From positions 49,917,542-49,981,541 of the forward strand of contig CM019216.1 in the NCBI GenBank assembly GCA_009741485.1: a stretch of DNA of 64,000 nt, written 5' to 3'. Origin of the DNA: Malurus cyaneus samueli. Lineage: Eukaryota > Chordata > Aves > Passeriformes > Maluridae. Under the pieces are notes generated by a model, which did not search any database, was not told the DNA's origin, and worked only from the letters and a program-made list of their open reading frames with translations. Positions 58,270 through 64,000 of this stretch are shown one piece after another (position 1 is the first letter of the stretch; every line of letters begins with the position of its first letter). The position numbers were made by a program, and so were the translations under genes.

Positions 58270-61200
58270 ACATTGTTTTTTCTTTTTTACACATAACAAA
58301 TCAGTAGTTATAGAATTACTTAGATACTCTCCTAGTCTGCTTATACCTCATGCACATGCCACTTTATAAACCTAAAATCTTTGCTTTTCTTCTTGCTCTA
58401 AACTCCCTTAATCATGATACTGCAAAAAGGCTACACTTACAGCATAGATCCAGAAGTTGGGGATTCTTGCTTTCCATTACAGGTGCTCCAGAGTCACCTC
58501 AGTGTGTACTTTCAGGAACTGTCTCAAGCCATAGTGCAGTGGTGGCTGCCATTTAATTTTGCGTAGAGCACCTTACACAGAGGCTTTTCTGGGGTGAAAG
58601 CCTCCAGCTGCTATTATTGAGTGTATAAAGAAATTACTCGCTAGGATTTGAGAAAAGAAAAAACTGTGATCATGGCTTGACATTAGTTGAAGACTTTCCA
58701 GATACTGATCCAATTACTGCGGTAAAGTGATTTAGCTCACTTTTCATCACTGTATCCAAGTGTACACTTTACATTAAACATAAGCTTAATTTCATTGCCT
58801 TCAGTGGAACTGAAGCAAGCATTAAGTGTTCTTTGGATTTAAAGGCAATTCCTGTACACTGCTGATAAACTACAGAAGTAAAAAACTAGCTGTGGCTGTG
58901 CAGTAATCCTGATAGAACTAGGCTGATATCAGTCATGCTGCATCAGGAATTCATTTGGTTTTCAGTCTCACTGGCAATCACAGTTTTTTTCCTATTAATG
59001 CTGTTAGTAGATGATAGTTAAATGTGTCTGTTTGAAGGGAGTAGTGAAATAACTTCAAGCTGAACCTGAGTCTGTGTCTGAACATGTTTCTTATGGAAGA
59101 CCCAGAAACAAAAATACCCGTAAGAAAGAAATTATAATTTCTGATTCCAGGTGAACTGATAAATGCTGGCAAATGCTAATCCTGTGAGTACTGTTATTGT
59201 CCACTGGTACCTCTTTTTGTCTGGTAAATTTGATTGAGGATCCTGTCATGCAGTGTTCTTTGGGTTAGTAATTTTTAATTACTCATTAAAAAAAGACATT
59301 AAAGGGTAAAACTGACTTTTTGTAGTGGAATTTGTTGTCTCTAATTCCTGTAAAACTGTCATATGAAATTTATTTTTTTGACTTTTCATATCTGCAATTG
59401 CTTTTTCTCAAGATCAAGTTCTACACAGTGTCCAATTGCACACAACTGTGTTTCTGTAAGCAATATAACAGGCTTATATTCATCTATTCTGGTTTTACAC
59501 TAGTCACAAATCTTAAATTTAGCTGAAAGCTGACTGTTTCCTATCTTTTTAAAATCAATTCCAGTGACAGTTGTTTTATTTTTTTTTAATCATTTCACAA
59601 TTCTCATAATACATTGTATTATTTGGAATAAGATCTTGTCTATACAGGACACACTTCATGTAACTAAAGGTCCATTTTTAAATGCAGATAAGCTACTCTA
59701 TATATGTATAGGCTACATACATTCTGGGTAGGTTTTAGTACTTATTTCGATGTAGTTGATTTCCAGAAGTTTATTAAACGTTCATTTAAGGTCATAGTAG
59801 TACTAAAAGTGTGAATCTCATTATCCCATTATGCCTGATGCCGGTACAGGAGCAATAACTATCAAATTTCCACCATAAGACTTCAGTCTCTTAGAAAATT
59901 TGGGTGCTTTCCCAAAAGATATCCCTGAAACTCAATCATAGATTTCTGCATGTTTCTTTTAGGTTCATGGCTGCATAAATAAATAAAAATGTGCTATTAA
60001 TTATGTATTAAAGTTTCCTGGTTTACACTTATAAAATATGTAAGGCGGTACTGTTACCCAGATAAATTTTCCTTTCATTTGTGACAGGAACCTTACAGAA
60101 AAGTTTCAGAAATCCCTGATGGTAATTCCTTCAGCCTTTGTAGGATTAACCTTTTGTCTTTCCCAGTTTTTACGTTTTTTGTTTTCTTAGACTTTGATAG
60201 ATTCTGATATTTCTTATAGTTATTTATAATGTAAATCTATTGTCTCCATTTATTCGTTGGCAAATTCCAGGGACAGTAAGTTAGTGTTTTTATTTTTTTT
60301 TTCAGCAGTGAATTTCATCCAAAGCCTCTGAGGAACACGGGGATCTTTTCATTAGCTGTCATGGGCTTGGTATAGTTCTGTGTTGTTGAAACAACTAAAT
60401 GGCTGTTTCATAGAGAGAAAACCAACCAGCTCAGCTATTGGCAGCAGTGTTTCCAGATCATGAGACAACTCGGTACCACTGCAGTAGTGCTGATAAGCGA
60501 GGTAGTTTAAGCAGGCCTAGCTGTCCTCAGTGGCCTTGTGCATGCAGGCATACCATAAATTACCTTACACTTTGTTTTTATTTTCCTTGATTCAAATTCA
60601 AGAAAAGAGATGCTGTTCCCTTATTGCATAGGAAATTATAAGTTAAGACCATGAGCCTTACTGATATATGCAAAGTGTTTTATGACTTTGAGCATGTAAA
60701 TTATATGAAGGGCAAGCTATTCATCCTCACAATTTCTTTTGGCCTTGGAGTATTTATAGAGGCTCCCTGTGGAGCTGCACTGTCAAGCATCCCCCAGCTG
60801 GGAAACAGCTTTTGAAAGGTTCTCTGAGGACTACGTATGCACACTGAAAACTCATTAATAGTCATATGCAGTACTAGAAGCAAGACTGTTCCTGTGTCCT
60901 TTCTTAATCTGGAAAAATCTTTGGGTTTATTTCTTTCATAGTGGCACCTCCTACTTCAGAGCATTTTTTTTTTGTTAGTATTCAAGGTTGGCTTCAAAAG
61001 GTACTAAATGCCATAAAGCTAATTATTTTAATGTCTAACAAAATTGTCTCAAAATAGGTGTTCAGAGTCAATCCTCTACTGGATACTCAGCTTTTTGCAA
61101 GCCCTGCAGTACAGAATATAAAAATACACCTGAATGTGTGAGTAACAGAGCCATAAATAGGAAATGTGGAAGACTGAAATTTGAAATTTTATGGCAGAGG

Positions 61201-63849
61201 CAAAGTTTTGTCTACAGAGTAAGTAATAGGGCAGAATAAGAATGCAGAATTATTGTGTAAAGTCATAAAGGTACCCAACTGGACTGATTTCACGCTGCTT
61301 CCTGGGTCTTTGAATTATGCTGCTGCAACAGTCCGAACCCTATGTTTGTCCTGTGGTTTTTGAATTGTTCTGTGGAGTCTTTGAGTTGTTCTGTCGAGCT
61401 GAGACAAATAATTTCTTTGGATCATCATTTTTCTACATTATGCAGCATTTCACTTACTGATCTATTCATGGTAAGTCTTTACTCCTCTGTTTCTATTCCT
61501 TATCTATTTTGAGGGTTTTAAAATCATAGCCAGTGATTCATAGCTTGAGTTGTAATTCTGTGAAACCTTTCATTGTCATTTTATGATTTAGAGATTTGTA
61601 TTTTCATCTGCCTGAGGGCCTGATGAAGACTTTTCTGTCCCCAAATTCATGGTTCAACTGTTTTCATTTGAGGTCTGATCAGGTTGTGTTTTTAGTGCAA
61701 ATCTTGATGGTGGATATGGTGGTGGTACTAGGTAAACAGTTTGACTTCTGGTTGGTCAGGTTTTTTTTTCTTTAATATGTACTGGTGGAATGCTCTATTG
61801 CGTATATGCCACTAATTATGCATTTAGAAAAATCAGGACTTGCTGACAATGTACAACGTACCACTTCAGAGCATTCAGGCTCTCAAAAAACTTCAAGAGA
61901 ATTAGTGACAACGGTGTAAGTAATTCTAAAATCTTGATTAGGATGGTCTATCCAAGCAGCAAAGTGAGGAAACAAGTTAGAGATTGATCTAGAATGGGGA
62001 CCTGGCGTTCACCTCCCATCTTGACTTTTGTTGTCTTGAATCTTCTGTCTCTAATACAGACATAACATCACACAGTAGATATGAAAAGTCTACCATCATG
62101 AATGTCTGAGATGAGAAAGCTTTTCCATTTTCATGCTAAAATTTACATTAAATTTGAAGCTGTATAATCTTGTGACTTTCCCAGCTGAATTGAGTGTTCT
62201 TAACATTTTGACCACCAGCGTATTCCCATGAGCACTTTTTTATGTACTTAGAAGCGGGTGAAGTCGGTATGGAGGCAATCGAGGTTCTTTTGCTTCTTGC
62301 ACAGCATGAAAAGAAATCTGCATGGTGTTCTGAAGGATCATCCTGAAGAATTTTCCTATAAGGTGAAAGAAAGTAATAAATCTGCAGAATACCGTGAGGT
62401 ATGAGTACTAAAACCATTTCTAAGAAGATCCCTCTAACATCAGAGGTCCCAGGAGAGGTGGACTTTTCCAAAGAAGACATTAACTTTCTTCTTTTAAGAG
62501 CAAGTTACATTAGAAGGTTGTTGTCCAGCTAGCTTGACAGACAACATCTGGGCTCTGTGGTGGGTGGCAAAACACATAAGTATTTTGTTTTGTGCTGTAA
62601 GTAGCTATGAATAACAATGTGTGCTGTTCTGATGCAGCCTGTTCTGCTGCAGCCATGGGAGAAGTAGTGACACAAGAGAAAACTTTTTTATTTTACTTCA
62701 CTTTTTATTGTTAGTATCTTGTAGTGATGTCCAGGGCTGTGCAATATGTGAGAAGCTGCCCTTGTGCTGCCATCCTGCTTCACTGCAGAATAATGAATGT
62801 TGTATCTCAGGATTCAGGGCCTGCCTGCAGCACATCTGGTCAAAGGCAAGATGCTCTAACAAAGCTTCAACCATAGGTTTTAAGCTACAAACCCATGTAT
62901 TCAGGACAGTTCAGCTGTCTCTCTGTCAAGCAAATTTTTCCTGCTCTGCATGGTTCAAAATAGGGAATACTGATATGAGTACTTACATTTTCAATCCTGT
63001 GGCCTATGTGGTGATGTTTCTTCCCAGGGCTCAACTTTTTTCTGAGCAGTAGACTTCAGCAAAAAGTCTTACCTTCAACTTTTTAGTTACTTTCTATGCT
63101 CCTGGCTTTTGACACTTTCTGTGTTATTTTTTTCAGACAAAGATTAATTTCCATTTCCATTTTCTGATATAAACCTTAGAATATCAACAAGAAACAAAAC
63201 CAACAAAAATGAAAAACAACCTTCCAGATAATACTTTAGAGTAGAGTAACTGGGATTACAAGGATATTTTTTTTTAACAGGAACACTGAAGTGACTGTCT
63301 AAAGCACAGCACATGTGCAGTAACCAGAGAGTGATACTGCAGATGGCCATGACACTGTTTACATGAAATCTGATTAGTTCTCTGATTTTTGGCACAGTGT
63401 ATAAAGAAGCTTATTTTTTCTTTACACATGTAATGCCTTTACCAGATACATGGAAGAGCTCAACAAACATATGCTTCTGATGCTTCACCTAATACAACCC
63501 ACTGTCCCTTGGGATAAAGTCTTACCAGGAAACAAAAAGTCAAGAAACATTCAAATGGAGAAAGTCATCCAAAATGCAGGTGCTAACAGTGTAACAATGC
63601 TCCTTCAGTCTGCAGGCTTCGGAAAGAGCCACAGAAGCATTCAGCACAGTATGAGGGTTATTAAGACAGCATCAGCTGGAACGGCATTTCCAGGCAAATA
63701 TTTGCTATGACTACAATGAAATTATTTTCCTCACCTTTTCCAAACTGATTCATTATGATGCAGAGTAGCAAAATTAACTACTCTGTTACTGTTCTTTGTT
63801 ACCTTCTCCTGGAAAATGGAGTATGACAGCATGCAGTTCTTAAATATAT

Positions 63850-63865
63850 AAAAAAAAAAAAAAAA
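63850..63865 (+). repeat. A16 run
   Basis: Sixteen A residues follow TAAATATAT. This is a mononucleotide run with no recognised retrocopy upstream. Confidence 0.8.
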
Positions 63866-64000
63866 GAGAAACATAGAATATAGTCATATTAGTTGCTTTA
63901 AAATAACTATTTTATGAATTACAATATGTTCAAGTAGACTAGTAATAACTACTGGAACTCATAATTTCTTGTGTTACCCTTTGTTCAAGAAAATTAACAT

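Larger units (their letters stand above)
52356..64000. other. Presumed intronic or intergenic AT-rich DNA
   Basis: No gene is supported to the right edge. Frames of up to 129 codons (56290-56679 minus, 55776-56141 minus, 62708-63052 plus, 62148-62480 minus) have no recognised domain and no convincing splice structure. One N at 52641 lies in this stretch. The inverted repeat at 56552, the T tract at 58190 and an A16 run at 63850-63865 are the only notable structures. Confidence 0.5.

Noticed and set aside
62148..62480. 110-codon minus-strand frame
   Set aside because: No domain, no splice or promoter context, and composition like other chance frames in the region.

Overview
The window looks like nuclear DNA of a bird. 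It is AT-rich, has no bacterial-style gene packing, and carries several CR1 (chicken repeat 1) LINE fragments plus a solo LTR of a type common in avian genomes. Two isolated N calls (7420 and 52641) point to a draft assembly. No species can be named from the sequence.

Layout. Positions 91-840 are a composite pentanucleotide satellite, almost pure purine on the + strand. From 841 to about 16.0 kb lies AT-rich non-coding DNA. It contains a CR1 3' end (3166-3532, minus), an eroded CR1 reverse-transcriptase fragment (8095-8312, minus), a miRNA-like hairpin (10804-10860) and a pyrimidine-biased block (11.85-13.63 kb). At about 16.0-16.8 kb the composition switches to a strong CpG island. This carries a CCAAT box fused to an octamer, a palindromic E-box, a GC box and one convincing coding exon: ATG at 16443 in a strong Kozak context, a signal peptide, a proline run from a CCG repeat, and a splice donor at 16534. 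It is probably the first exon of a secreted or membrane protein, which I could not name.

From 16534 to the right edge the DNA is best read as the start of a very large first intron, or intron plus intergenic DNA. No downstream exon is certain; two weak candidates are listed under findings. This stretch holds a solo LTR with a perfect 5-bp target duplication (18778-19370, minus), CR1 copies at 26831-27205 (minus), 50236-51293 (plus, with a recognisable reverse-transcriptase C-terminal part) and 52105-52355 (plus), a 37-base T tract inside what looks like a tiny polyA-type insertion (58190-58261), short tandem duplications and several hairpins.

No operon, CRISPR array, rRNA or tRNA gene, or intact multi-exon gene is visible. 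Nothing amounts to a clear new biological system. The most promising loose ends are the hairpin at 10.8 kb, the polyA-type mini-insertion at 58.2 kb, the unnamed signal-peptide exon and the homopurine satellite.
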